A stretch of DNA of 64,000 nt from Mytilus californianus (taxonomy: Eukaryota; Mollusca; Bivalvia; Mytilida; Mytilidae). The DNA lies in assembly GCF_021869535.1 (NCBI RefSeq), contig NW_026262668.1, forward strand, positions 137,379,635 through 137,443,634. The letters run 5' to 3'. The notes under the pieces are model-generated. The model was not told where the DNA came from and did not search any database. It worked only from the letters and a program-made list of their open reading frames with translations. The translations under genes and the position numbers were made by a program. Below are positions 33,194 to 44,580 of this stretch, one piece after another (positions within the stretch are counted from its first letter, which is position 1; each line of letters begins with the position of its first letter).

Positions 33194-33666
33194 GAAGTTG
33201 GCTAAATACTTTCAAATACTTGTTTATCCCATTTGTAAATTTCGTTCCTCCTTTATTTTTTTGGCACCCAGGTGTTTTGATCAATCATATTTTACAAATC
33301 AAGTAAGCCTCTTTCAGCACCGACCAAAAATGTTCTGGATTGGGATCATTTGTTTCTCTCTTATCTAGTAAAAACCCTTCATCTGGACAAACACTCTCGT
33401 TTACCGGCATGTCCATTGTTGTCTGTACAAACGGCTTGTAACGTCATAATACTATTAAACGTTGCAAACGTTCATACTTTTGCAAACAAACACACTTTTG
33501 CAGGAAAACGCACTTTAGCGTATTGAGGCATCGGAATTAAGCGTGTTCCATTTTATAGCACAGACCATCACACTTTAGCGTATCAAACCATCGCATTTTA
33601 GCGTATGCCATCGCAATTTAGCATGACCATCGCGTTTTAGCGTCCCCATCGCACTTAAGAGTCCTA

Positions 33667-34261
33667 TATATATACGGAACGTAGGCTTTAATAATGAGAT
33701 TGTCAAACGGAAAATGTTATCTTTGCAAAACGGCAAATAATACAGAAAATTTGCAACATTTATTTTTCAAGTGAAATGCAACAAAATAAACATCAGTTAA
33801 ACCAAAGATATAATTTCATGTTATGGAATGTTTAACTGAATAATGAAAACCTACAACATTTTATACTTTTGGGAGATAACATTAGTCAATCGAACCAAAA
33901 CTTACTCGTAAATCTCTTATTTATTTTGACGAAAGGGACATTGTGGAAAATAAGAGACAAAATCAAATATATTTGGACAAAAATGTCCTCCATACTTGTT
34001 TTGAATCTTTGGAAATCGATCATGACTTTTTTATGCCTCCTACTTCCCGGGCAGTTGGTCTAAGTATAAACTGGGATACTTAGTCTGCATCCTGGGCAAC
34101 TGATGAAATTGCAAACAATTTTGGAATCACCAACAATCTATTTAAAAAAAGTTATTCGTTATATAAATTAGCAATTATTCCTCCATTTAATACAATTAAT
34201 CATATTTGACAACTTAAAGGCAAAATAAGGAATTAAAAATTTAAACAAATATTTCCCTCGT
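33667..34261. other. No recognised element
   Basis: A 64-codon frame at 33,869-34,063 lies in sequence reading 'LWKIRDKIKYIWTKMS'. Nothing supports a gene. The stretch 33,700-33,840 includes CxxC-like 'CYLCKTANNTENLQHLFF' in one frame, which is weakly like the zinc module of LINE C-termini. Confidence 0.3.
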
Positions 34262-34685
34262 GCAAAAAATGAAAACAACACGTTAATAATTGCATGCGTC
34301 CGAAGCGCTTTCATGTATTTACCTTCATCAGGAACGCTCAAAGCCGAATATTCGAAAGCCAAGGATGTATAAGACTCGGAACAGTTAAAGACCTATATGA
34401 CCAAACAATACATACAAAGTTACCTAATCAATCAAAGGTCAAATTTACATGAGGGAGTTGAAATCTTAGTTTCTTCATAATTTCAAAGTTTATAAACGTA
34501 CAAATTTAGAAAGGTTTGTTATAAATCATGGCAGTACCGAAGTACTGACTACTAAGCTGATGATATGCTCGGGGACTGATAGTCCACCAGCACAGGTATC
34601 GACCCAATGTTGTAAAAAATGAAAACTACGCGTTATTAATTTCATGCGTACGAGGCTCTTTTCTGGATTTTCCTTAATCCGTCTA
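34262..34685 (-). mobile_element. Hammerhead-bearing repeat, tandem dimer-like
   Basis: The minus strand has CCTGATGA (34,325-34,332), an A-rich stem II of weak pairing, GAAA (34,309-34,312), then GCG-cttcgga-CGC as stem III. A second, damaged copy of the same boundary (catgcgtacgaggctctttt) occurs about 340 bp away, at 34,645-34,680. Between them is 'ggcagtaccgaagtactgac', the complement of the block at 48,150-48,200. Repeated ribozyme boundaries around a monomer of about 340 bp suggest a retrozyme-like or pseudo-LTR unit. Confidence 0.6.
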
Positions 34686-35849
34686 ACTGCCTGCCCAGGC
34701 TTTGCTATATTTGTTGGCCTATTCGGTTAGTTAAGCTTTGTGTGATCAACTACATTATGCAAAGTTGATCTTAGATGAATTTCTGCTATGCCCCTTACGT
34801 TTTCAAGTAGTTATCGTCCTGGGCTATATTCTTTTGGTTTGGGCGTTCATTGGGAAAGTTAATCAAGAAAGAGCTTCGGGTGCACCAAATTGAGGAATGA
34901 AAACTTTTATACAGTTGTTTTTACAGCCTGTTGTAGTAAAATTGTTAATGTTATTTGAGAACCTACAAGGTGGTTTTAAAACATATTGAAACATACTAAG
35001 AGAAATTATAAACTAATGAAACTGGCAGTGCAGTTTAAAAGTAAGTGAGAAATTAACTTTCAATTATCTTTTTGACACGAACTCTAAATATACTATAGGG
35101 AGAAAATAAAGTAATATTAATGAACATATGGTAATGAACTAAGCATATGAAGCCGTAATTACAGAAGACATTAAATGCAAATTTTCTGTTATAAATAGGC
35201 GACAATGAGAGTCATACCTCTTCATTGTAAATAAATCAACACATCTTCTTAAGATTCTCCGTAATTAACACCCTTTTCTATACTTTATAGATAATTAACA
35301 GTAACTTCAATGAGCGACATATTGTAAAAACAGTTTGAAAAGCGTGTTATAAATTACACAACATGAGTAATTATAAACACAGACTGAATTTTATAACCGG
35401 ATATAATATATTTTAACTGCATATTTAACTTTTTTAAATCGCATGTTAAATTTAACAATTTTAATTACTCTGATGTTATTGTTTAAAAGCATCAAATAAA
35501 CACATATACCTACAAAACTCAACGTTATGTAGGTATATGAATATTTACAAACAAGTTTTGTTTTAAAATGGCCGTATTTCATTGTTTCAACAGATGAGGC
35601 TATATTTGTATTTTTTTAATGATATATGAACTCTTCCGATTTCTAAAGGTAAAACGAATATTTCAATTTGATTATTGTAGATTTATTTTAAGAAATAGGT
35701 TTTGTTTGTCGAAGTCAATTTGAGATTTTATTTTACTAAAGTTTACTTTGTTAAGGGGATAAAACTCAAACAAAAACTCTACTTTAACGGTAGCGGGTAG
35801 GGGTAAATATAGTATAAAATCTCCCATTGACTTAATGCAAACCTATGTC
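34686..35849. other. No recognisable feature
   Basis: AT-rich, without a credible gene. 'tcttgtaccaagtcagg'-type tails are absent here. Confidence 0.45.
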
Positions 35850-36332
35850 TTGAGTGTCTGAGCAGAAAGTTGATGAACCAGGGGTATGTCAAAGAACGTC
35901 CCGTCCTTTTTCTAAAAAAAGTTCATCGGAACGTACCAAGACCTTGTTGATAAATATTCCGTATCAACTTCACAAATAATGCATGATGGTCTTGAAGTAT
36001 AGGTTCTGCGTACTGACGTTGTTTATCATCTTAACAACGTGTTATATTGTTCTTTCATTTGTCTTTGTTCTATTATTAATATTACTTTTACTGTTTGGTT
36101 TGTTTTCTGTGATATCCATTTGACGTGGCTCGGTACTTATACATCCCGTCAATGTGTTTGTATTATCTTTCTTGCTGGTGTGTTTTGTATATGCGACTTT
36201 TTGTGTTTCTTTGGTTCTTATAACGTGACTCTGTACTTTAAAAGATCCAGTCATTATGTTATTGTTCTATTATATATCATTATGTTATTGTTCTATTATA
36301 AATTTGAAAATACTTTGAACGACAAACGACAA
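35850..36332 (+). pseudogene. Family D PLE: RT C-terminus plus 3' UTR
   Basis: 35,855-36,000 matches the end of the 20.7-kb family D RT (CLSRKLMNQGYVKERPVLFL, then frameshifted to the equivalent of DKYSVSTSQIIHDGLEV). The UTR follows, with 'attattaatattacttttac', 'gatatccatttgacgtggct' and 'acatcccgtcaatgtg'. The 134-codon open frame at 36,039-36,443 is this UTR read through and is not a gene. Confidence 0.75.
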
Positions 36333-36334
36333 AT

Positions 36335-36490
36335 TTATTTTACTCGCGTAGTGGTATTAACCATATGTGGATTCTTCAAAATTCTAAAGAACTTCTGGAC
36401 AATTCTAAATCTCGGTCTATTTCTGAAATTTATTTTAACATAACTTTTGATTTTTAACCCTGTACACCAACATTCCCCATGTGAAATTAT
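36335..36490 (+). pseudogene. Small PLE RT fragment, family B-like
   Basis: It reads INHMWILQNSKELLDNS, then a stretch ending in the equivalent of [12 protein letters not shown] with a stop and frameshift. It aligns to [16 protein letters not shown] and [12 protein letters not shown] of the 9.8-12.2 kb element. Only about 50 codons are kept. Confidence 0.65.
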
Positions 36491-36609
36491 AAAATTGTTT
36501 TGAATAAGCATTGAACGACAAAATTTCTTCTTATGTGACGTTTACATTTTCTGATGTCAGACACGCGAAGCAATGAATGTGGTTTTTAATTTGATAGATG
36601 CTTTTGTGC

Positions 36610-36960
36610 TTTTTTGTAAATGATTGTTTGTTTTGATATTGGAACACAGTGATGACTGCTGTACCCATATTGTGACTATTTTATTTATTATGTCTGTTTT
36701 GTTCACGCAACGTTGTAAATATAACGGAATTTGATGAGACTGTCGTACAAGTGAGAGGTTTAGCGCTATAAAACCAGGTTCATTCCACCATTTTCTACAT
36801 TTGAAAATGCCTGTACCAAGTCAGGAATATGACAGTTGTCCATTCGTTTGATGTGTTTTGTCAATTGATTTTGCCATGCGATTAGGGACTTTCCGATTGA
36901 AGTTTCCTCGGAGTTCAGTGTTTTTGTGATTTTACTTTTGAAAAAAAAATATTCCTGGTT
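36610..36960 (+). mobile_element. Retroelement 3' tail, second tail family
   Basis: Contains 'ttcacgcaacgttgtaaata', 'actgtcgtacaagtgagagg', 'ctataaaaccaggttcattc' and 'gcctgtaccaagtcaggaat', ending with an aguttcctcggagttc-like block and 'gtgattttacttttg'. It is a well-preserved copy. Confidence 0.8.
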
Positions 36961-37234
36961 TACCTTCAGAAATCAGAAGCTTTCATACACCATTCATTAA
37001 AGTACAAATGTAGCCCCATCTTTTGTAAAAATAAAAACGTAGGGTCATGCGGCATTTTTGGACCATTTACAAGATTCTAACTAAACTAAATTCCTTTACT
37101 GACCCCCATTACTTTTCAACCCTGTAGTAAAGAAATTAAGTGCATTCAACATTCAATTTTTTATAGTTTTTATCCTAGTTTTGATCCATCTATCAAAAAA
37201 TATGTGTTACCAACATTAATGATAAGTCTAATTC

Positions 37235-37345
37235 GGTAAAAAGTAAAATAGCAAATATACCGAACTCCAAGGAAACTTCAAAACGGAAAGTCTCCTACCA
37301 AATGGCAAAACCAAAAGCTCAAACATATCAAACAAGGATTTGTTT
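37235..37345 (-). mobile_element. Retroelement tail end, second tail family (minus)
   Basis: The plus strand shows 'gtaaaaagtaaaatagcaaa', 'tataccgaactccaaggaaa' and 'cttcaaaacggaaagtctcc', the complement of the last ~100 bp of the tail at 36,610-36,960. Confidence 0.7.
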
Positions 37346-37684
37346 TTACAGTTTTGATTTAGAAAGATACAAATAATTACACCCTTACTAACACAATTCT
37401 ATATTAATATTCTTGTAATGGTTAGAAAATACATCAAATAACACCATTACAAACTTTATCCAAATTTTAATTTCTATTTTTAGAAATTTACCTATGACGT
37501 CACTTTGTGTGGCGTTGATACATTCGTGTGGCGCACAGTTCATAATTCTATTGTGGTGTAAATGGAACGTGTCCGTTGTTATTCTGTAGTTTACATGTTG
37601 TAATGTATATATATTTATGTATGTCTTTGTCCTGAGTGTTCTTGCGTTTAGTTGTAATGTATTCCTATCACGTAATGTTGTCAT

Positions 37685-37985
37685 TTTAGCGGTATTTTTA
37701 ACATTGCCATATAAGCGGGAGGTTTGTTTTGTCATAAAACCAGGTTCAACCCACCATTTTTTTCTTAAAATGTCCTGTACCAAGTCAGGAATATGGCAGT
37801 TGTTATCAAATAGTCTGTTTCTATGTATGTTGGCGTTTGTTTTTGTAGCAATTCAGTGTTTATGTTGTTCCGTTGTTTTCCTCATATAGTTGATGTGTTT
37901 CCCTCGGTTTGTGACCCGGATATGTTTCAGTTAAATCGATTTATGACTATTGAACAGCGTTATACTACTGTTGCCTTTATTTGGA
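37685..37985 (+). mobile_element. Retroelement 3' tail, variant of second family
   Basis: Contains 'acattgccatataagcggga', 'ataaaaccaggttcaaccca', 'ctgtaccaagtcaggaatat' and 'gatgtgtttccctcggtttg'. It converges on the minus-strand RT fragment that ends at 37,990. Confidence 0.7.
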
Positions 37986-37989
37986 GGAG

Positions 37990-38815
37990 ATATAAATGGA
38001 AACCAATCTGAAAAGTTTGAATTGTTTATAGAAAGAACATTATCAATATATCTGAATGTGAAATCAAATCATATGGCTTCGTGCTTTTGATAAGTGTCCG
38101 AAGGAACTCCGATTTATATTAAAATAAGTAGAGGTCGACAATGAGAAACGCACAGTTCGTTTCCATAGGAATGTCAACAATTTGTTATAAAAGTCTTTTT
38201 TCAAATTCAACACATATGTTTTCAATAAGAAACTTCAGCATACTGAGCACTTGTTCCTCTGTATAGCATGTTTTACCTTTCTGTTTACTATTAACAAAAT
38301 ATGCCATATGGTATCCCAAAGCAATAAACTTATAGGGTATGCTACCATTTTTATATATAAGTTCTTTTGAGTTTTTTAGAATCCACATATGGTTAAAACC
38401 ACTACACGAGTAAACAGTTTCACAGTATTTAAGAAGACCCTCTTTCACTGCAGATATAATCTAATGGCCAATTCCTTTGTAGAACATGCAGATGAGCCGG
38501 TAATGTACCGTTGTTTGTACATAATTGTGTGAAGATTAGATATCCAATACAAGCAAGGTAAGTCCTCAGATTTGCTGTTCAATATAACGTTCACTGAAGC
38601 CATGAAGGACTTATGATTCGTCTCAATCTCATTCTTGTCAAATGATATGTTTTTGTATGTGGGATTACCTGAGTTCTCATTTATTCCTAATTCTTTTACA
38701 AGACACTCGCAGTAGTACGATTTACATACAAAAACAATATCATTTAAAGCTTTGTCCGATGACCATTTTAGTCCATAGAAAGGGACAATATCGAAAGTGA
38801 TGTATTTTGGGTTTA
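37990..38815 (-). pseudogene. Family B-like PLE RT fragment (decayed)
   Basis: Minus-strand order: KALNDIVFVCKSYYCECLVK (38,740-38,680), LPCLYWISNL (38,555), YKQRYITGSSACSTK, then GLLKYCETVYSCSGFNHMWI and LKNSKELIYKNGSIPYKF (38,440-38,320). LSMLKFLIENICVEF follows, then DIPMETNCAFLIVDLYLF (about 38,160; usually [18 protein letters not shown]) and NNSNFSDWF near 38,010. A Cys (TGT, 38,724-38,726) sits at the position that is TGA in Naiad-A and Naiad-C. It has several frameshifts. Confidence 0.8.
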
Positions 38816-39681
38816 ACCAACATTATGTTCTGTTCATCAGATACATTTTTCATATTTTATTTAAGTTCTAATGAACCAATAACATTTAAACCCGGGACAA
38901 CAGATGGTTGTAACGAAAATCAATACCATTTTATATCGGAACATCAGATGGGTATTCCTTTGATACTGCTACTTAAATAACTGTTAAGAAATTGAATTTT
39001 GACTGAATATTTTAAAGTTTGGGTATTAAGTGGGCATTGAAAAAAATGCATTTTTTCCAATTCGTTTCATCACACATAAATATTCATCGAAAAAATATAC
39101 TGAACTTCAAAAGCAGGACTGCATACGGTCAGTGACTTTTGATCACAATTTTTCATACAAGAAAAATCGACTGTTTGATTAAGGCAACAGTAGCATACCG
39201 ATGAATCTGTCGATTTTATTATATATATATATATTATTTCCGTAGGGGTGTGAATTTCTTTTTGTCTTGTATTGATTATACGATGTGTTATAAGATTACA
39301 GAACGTGTAGGAAGTAAGAAATGTAATGCTTGGTCTTAGATAAAAATTGATGCTTGTATTTTTTATATGAGGTAAAAAATTGGAATTGTTCACGTACAGT
39401 CTAGAAAATATGCAAACACAAACATTCAAGGTTGCGGTGTAGTTTTTCCGTGACAATTTCGAGCTAAAATTTGTAAAAGTAACAAGTACACAACGGTATT
39501 ATTCAGTTTATGGTTAGAAAAAATAGATAAGAGATAATATGTTGAAACAAAATTTCTAAATCAAATGATGAAAGCAGAAGCAGAGAAAAGAATAGAATAA
39601 TTGTGTTAGAGCTTTTCTGATGGAACATAAGGTGTAACTAGGTATGACCACGAGGACTATTAAAACAATAAGTCGAATAAA
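38816..39681. other. No recognised element
   Basis: AT-rich, with a short TA run at 39,223-39,236. A 128-codon minus-strand frame (39,070-39,456) lacks any family signature. Confidence 0.4.
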
Positions 39682-41272
39682 ACAGACAACAGAATTCCCA
39701 GTAAAAACAGACAACACAATTCCAAGTAAAAACAGACAACACAATTCCCAGTAAAAACTGACAACAGAATTCCCAGTAAAAACAGACAACACAATTACCA
39801 GTAAAAACAGACAACACAATTACCAGTAAAAACAGACAACACAATTACCACAAAAAACAGACAACACAATTCCCAGTAAAAACATACAACACAATTCCCA
39901 GTAAAAACAGACAACACAACACAATTTCCAGTAAAACAGACAACACAATTCCTAGTAAAAACAGACAACACAATTCCCAGTTAAACAGACAACACAATTC
40001 CCAGTAAAACAGACAACACAATTCCCAGTAAAAACAGACAACACAATTCCCAGTTAAACAGACAACACAATTCCCAGTAAAACAGACAACACAATTCCCA
40101 GTAAAAACAGACAACACAATTCCCAGTAAAAACAGACAACACAATTCCCATTAAAAACAGACAACACAATTCCCAGTAAAAACAGACAACACCAACACAA
40201 TTCCCAGTAAAACAGACAACACAATTCCCAGTTAAACAGACAACACAATTCCCAGTAAAAACAGACAACACAATTCCCAGTAAAAACGGACAACACAATT
40301 CCCAGTAAAAACAGACAACACCAACACAATTCCCAGTAAAACAGACAACACAATTCCCAGTAAAACAGACAACACAATTCCCAGTAAAACAGACAACACA
40401 ATTCCCAGTAAAAACAGACAACACAATTCCCAGTAAAAACAGACAACACAATTCCCAGTAAAAACGGACAACACAATTCCCAGTAAAAACGGACAACACA
40501 ATTCCCAGTAAAAAACGGACAACACAATTCCCAGTAAAAACGGACAACACAATTCCCAGTAAAACAGACAACACAATTCCCAGTAAAAACAGACAACACA
40601 ATTCCCAGTAAAAACAGACAACACAATTCCCAGTAAAAACAGACAACACAATTCCCAGTAAAAACAGACAACACAATTCCCAGTAAAAACAGACAACACA
40701 ATTCCCAGTAAAAACGGACAACACAATTCCCAGTAAAAACGGACAACACAATTCCCAGTAAAACAGACAACACAATTCCCAGTAAAAACAGACAACACAA
40801 TTCCCAGTAAAAACAGACAACACAATTCCCAGTAAAAACAGACAACACAATTCCGAGTAAAAACAGACAATACAATTCCCAGTAAAAACGGACAACACAA
40901 TTCCCAGTAAAAACGGACAACACAATTCCCAGTAAAAACGGACAACACAATTCCCAGTAAAACAGACAACACAATTCCCAGTAAAACAGACAACACAATT
41001 CCCAGTAAAAACAGACAACACAATTCCCAGTAAAACAGACAACACAATTCCCAGTAAAACAGACAAGACAACACAATTCCCAGTAAAAGCAGACAACACA
41101 ATTCCCAGTAAAAGCAGACAACACAATTCCCAGTAAAAACAGACAACACAATTCCCAGTAAAACAGACAACACCAACACAATTGCCAGTAAAAACGGACA
41201 ACACAATTCCCAGTAAAAACAGACAACACAATTCCCAGTAAAAACAGACAACACAATTCCCAGTAAAAAAAG
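39682..41272 (-). repeat. 25-bp minisatellite array
   Basis: About 60 units of 25 bp (24 bp when one A is lost) follow the pattern 'cagtaaaaacagacaacaca' + attcc. Variants include cggacaac, ccaacac insertions and gttaaac. The period is not a multiple of 3 and the minus-strand unit contains no stop in any frame. So all three minus frames stay open for hundreds of codons, with a 25-residue period (CCLFLLGIVLSVFTGNCVV type). Confidence 0.9.
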
Positions 41273-41395
41273 GGACGAAAAGACAAACATAAATTCAGAA
41301 AACGAAAATTTTGAGGAATACGAACTCCATCAAAACATGGTTTACCTGGGGGACCTCGGGTGCTATACCGGTGGAACAAGTCGTGTTACTCATTG
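41272..41395 (-). mobile_element. Diverged PLE 3' tail abutting the 25-bp array
   Basis: The minus strand reads 'caatgagtaacacgacttgt', 'tccaccggtatagcacccga', 'gtaaaccatgttttgatgga' and 'tgtttgtcttttcgtccc', then a T run that merges into the minisatellite. Block order parallels the family B UTR (aacacgacgggtgc ... gttcgt ... tttcgtccct). The long frame that starts MFHRYSTRGPPGKP begins here. Confidence 0.6.
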
Positions 41396-42284
41396 TAGTT
41401 AAACAAATTGTATAACATCGCATTCTTTGATGTATTTCAAAATTAGGAAAATAGATACAGGTATTCAATAACGGTCAAAACCGAATCTTGATATTGTCTG
41501 AAAAATATTCGAACGCCCTTTGGAACCCTTAGTCAAAATTCCTTGTAACTAGTAAACCCTTAAATAGTTATAGATAACGCTTGTCTTGGAATATCGTATC
41601 AATTTGGAGGTATATACTTCATATGCTGGTGCTGCTGGAATGTTGATCAATAGAAATTGAAAAAATTAACTCATCATTTTTGTCGGATAAAATTTAGTTT
41701 CCAAGGGTACCTGTATTGTTCTATTCAACTTCTGGATGTAAGTCAAGATATGAAGCAGACTTAATTATGTCCACAATATCCTTACTTCAATATAAAATGG
41801 GAAGATGCGATCAGCATTGTCTACAAACTTTGAATTACTCAAAGTAAGTCAAAGTTCGTTTAAAAGTAAACGCCTACATTTCTGACAAAATAAAGTTACA
41901 AAGGTGAATATTTATTTAAAGTTGAATAAAAACCTAAACATTACCGATGCGAACGATTTATCATTATTTAACTTTATCTTGTCCTGTTTGTCTGTTAATC
42001 ATCCGGTCAATAGGAATCAACATGTTCATATGACATTTTGATGGTATCATTCCCCATTAATCGTAAATAACGAGATCATTATGACCCAGCAATATGTCTA
42101 AATTATTGCTTATTTCTATTTCTTACGAGAAGTTACTTGTCATACGATAAGCAAGACTAATGGATGAACTATCACATTCTCTGTTTATTGATAATGTGAG
42201 GATGTGAAGAGGACATAATAGATGTTATTCATACCTTATTCCCTCCTTTTTGTCAATGCATCATACATGATGAAGATTCCGATA
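41396..42284. other. No recognisable feature
   Basis: AT-rich, with no credible open frame and no recognised repeat. Confidence 0.45.
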
Positions 42285-42368
42285 CATGACAATTGATAAG
42301 GGGCTTTCGGTTTAGATATTTCCTTGGAGTTCGGTATTTTTGTAATTTTACTTTTTACTAAAAAAGGA
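42285..42368 (+). mobile_element. Retroelement tail end, second tail family
   Basis: It reads ttccttggagttcggtattt followed by ttgtaattttactttt, the last 60-80 bp of the tail family seen at 36,610. Confidence 0.65.
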
Positions 42369-42439
42369 AATCTGCAAACTCGACTTCAGCTGCAAAAATG
42401 GACGAATAGTTCGTGTACTGCTTATTGTTTACAACTGTT

Positions 42440-43420
42440 AAAGTTATGTACTAAGCTTTGTTCTTTTTCAGGATAAGTCATTTATGTATTGTCATTTCCA
42501 TAGAAGTGTTATCATTTATCAGCAAAAAAGTTCTATTTTGGCAATTAAACCAGAAAAAGACAAGATAATACAGCTATTCATATTGCCATACAAAAGCAGT
42601 GATAAGGTATCAATTTTGATGACAGAAAAATAGACACCATTAAGATTTCATTCCAAATCCATAACTACAAAACATCTTTTGAAAGTGCTACTGCATCTGG
42701 AAATTTGAGATAATGACACTTTTCCTGTTTTATCAAAACTTACTGCTCTTTTTAGAAAAAGAGAAAGATAACATATATGTCTATTTCTTTTCAGATATAA
42801 TCGTCTCATATCTTCGGGTCTATTTGGGAAGCTTGCATCTAATAGCAACTGTTATGTTATGTGCTAGGCTATTTCCTTTTTCAGGGATTATTAGTATTCA
42901 TTCTTGTTTTTTCTCGTTTGTTTAAATTTCTGTGATAAGTGCTAAGGTTTGCTGTTCTGAGGGATGACTCATTCTTGTATTGTCGTGTGTTAACAAGTCT
43001 GTGATGAGTTATGTGGTAGGTTTTATTCTTTTTCAGCAACCAATAAGATAACAGATAACTCTTTCTTGTATAGGTATGATATAAACTATGTGCTAGATGT
43101 TGTTCTTTTACAGGGGAAACTCATTCTTTTACTCTTGTTTGTTTACAATTGTAATCAAAACAACCCGTATTAAATTTCATGCGTCCGAGGCACTTTTCTG
43201 GGTTTACCTTCATCAGGAATGCTCAAAGCCGAATATTTGAAAGCCAAGGATGTATAAGAACTGAAACAGTTGAAGAGTTTTTTTAACCAAAAAGGACCTA
43301 ATTATAGCTAAATCGATAAAAATGGGTAACTCATTCTTGTTTAGGTATGTTATAAGAAATGTGCTTGATTTTGTTCTTTTTCGACTGTTATTATCTTTTG
43401 TTTAAATGGTAGTGATCTAT
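42440..43420 (+). repeat. Old, diverged tandem repeat (unit roughly 90-100 bp)
   Basis: The pattern '...tgttatgtgctag(g/a)...ttgttctttttcag...actcattcttgta...' recurs near 42,450, 42,850, 42,925, 43,000, 43,080 and 43,330. Identity between units is moderate and spacing uneven, with a hammerhead-repeat fragment inserted at 43,150-43,290. Confidence 0.5.
43150..43290 (-). mobile_element. Hammerhead-bearing repeat fragment
   Basis: The minus strand has CCTGATGA (43,210-43,217), a small GG/CC stem II, GAAA (43,195-43,198), then the stem III equivalent ending cggacgcatg. The adjoining 'ctcaaagccgaatatttgaa' and 'agccaaggatgtataagaac' match 34,340-34,380. Confidence 0.6.
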
Positions 43421-43569
43421 TGTGCGCAAGGCTTTGTCAGACTATCTGCAGAAAATCACGTCTACCAAACGTGACATAAATGTTGTAAATAAACATTGAA
43501 GCATATTAATCATGTCAATTTCAGAAAACAATTTGCTTTAAAAAAAACTGGTTTCTTTCAATATAATCC

Positions 43570-43790
43570 TTATCTCAACAATGTATATGTATCTATGTTG
43601 GACATTCGATTTAATAAAACAAATTTGAACCGATTTTTTTTTATCATCTGTTCTTTTAGTTTAGAATGAGTAATAGTTGTGTAAATATAAGTCAAGTGTT
43701 TTTGCACTATTGCTCGATGTGAGTGACTTTGGATTATTAAAGTTTTGTCTATGGCTAGGTCTTTAGGTTCCTGTATAAGTCTGATCATGA
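43570..43790 (-). pseudogene. Possible PLE RT scrap
   Basis: The minus strand reads LTYIYTTITHSKLKEQM, which resembles FSTLYTTIPHSKLKEQL of family B RTs. Little else aligns. It may be a very old fragment or chance. Confidence 0.35.
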
Positions 43791-43794
43791 TATC

Positions 43795-43925
43795 TATGTA
43801 ACTATATTCTTTCTGTTATTTGTTTGAATGTACAGGTATTGGGGCATCTGGAAACATATATAAATTAATACAATAATATATTTTTCTGTAAATCGTTTTG
43901 TGGCTTTGAAAATAACATAATAAGG
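43795..43925 (-). repeat. Inverted copy of a segment in the 48-60 kb duplication
   Basis: The reverse complement matches 49,275-49,425 (and 55,640-55,785), sharing 'gtttccagatgccccaataa', 'caaacaaataacagaaa' and 'tttcaaggtcacaaaacga' equivalents. It is an interspersed repeat of unknown type. Confidence 0.7.
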
Positions 43926-44149
43926 AGTGGAATATGTATTGAAGATGATTGGAACAGACACACACCCTTAGGATATGTACTTTCACAGTAACTCTGAAGC
44001 TCGGTATTGATTGCTGACGAATATAAGTTAATAATTTAGACATTAAAATTATGCAATATTTGACAGCCCCAGCAATAAAACATTATAAAAATAAGAAAAT
44101 GTTATTAAACTCATTTAAATGCCAGGCTTAGAATTTCTAATAAGACAAA

Positions 44150-44580
44150 TATCTGCCAGAGACCAAAATACTTGGATGGAAGTAACTATAGATAACCGTA
44201 CGACCTTCAATAATGAGCAAAATACATACCGTGAGCAATTAAAGGCCCAAAAACGACAACACAACATTCAAAGATTCAATTGCAGTGTTAAATAGATAAC
44301 CTTTTAGAAAAGGATCGAGGGGTCGTATTTTAGCTTATGGGCTCTATAAACATAACATGGTTAAAATTAGGAAAAAGTAAAATAACAAAAATACCGAACT
44401 CCAAGAAAAATTCAAATCAGAAATGATATCAACAAACGACAACTACTGAACACCAGATTCCTGACTAAGGACAGGTGCAGACAATTGCAGCGGGTTTAAA
44501 CGTTTTGATGGTACCAAACCTTCACTCTTATCTGAAACAATAGTGTAACATCACAACATAGAAAGACACACTATTAAATA
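44150..44580 (-). mobile_element. Retroelement 3' tail
   Basis: It contains 'aaccgtacgaccttcaataa', 'gagcaaaatacataccgtga' and 'accgaactccaagaaaaatt', then 'cgacaactactgaacaccag' and 'ctgactaaggacaggtgcag'. It looks like a composite of both tail families, which suggests nested insertions. Confidence 0.65.

Larger units (their letters stand above)
31578..33666 (-). mobile_element. DNA transposon with perfect 21-bp TIRs and clustered subterminal repeats
   Basis: The ends are a perfect inverted repeat of 21 bp: AGGACTCTTAAGTGCGATGG with one extra leading T (31,578-31,598), and its complement at 33,646-33,666. Inside the left end, variants of CGCTAAAGTGCGATGG recur about eight times up to 31,800. 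The right end has about six in inverted orientation (33,500-33,650). The interior holds minus-strand integrase-type transposase fragments and two nested plus-strand retroelement tails. Both flanks are TA-rich and I cannot fix a target-site duplication. Confidence 0.8.

Noticed and set aside
31578..33666. Clear target-site duplication for the 2.1-kb transposon
   Set aside because: Both flanks are TA-rich and several alignments are possible; none is unambiguous.
36039..36443. 134-codon plus-strand frame rich in Cys and Phe
   Set aside because: It lies on the 3' UTR of the family D element and runs into a family B-like RT scrap; the same UTR occurs at 20.3-20.7 kb.
37388..37783. 131-codon minus-strand frame
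   Set aside because: No family signature. It overlaps a plus-strand retroelement tail and a frame on the other strand, so chance opening is the simplest reading.
40054..41379. 441-codon minus-strand frame starting MFHRYSTRGPPGKP
   Set aside because: It starts in a retroelement tail and then runs through the 25-bp minisatellite, whose three minus-strand frames are all open. There is no domain and no codon signal beyond the repeat.
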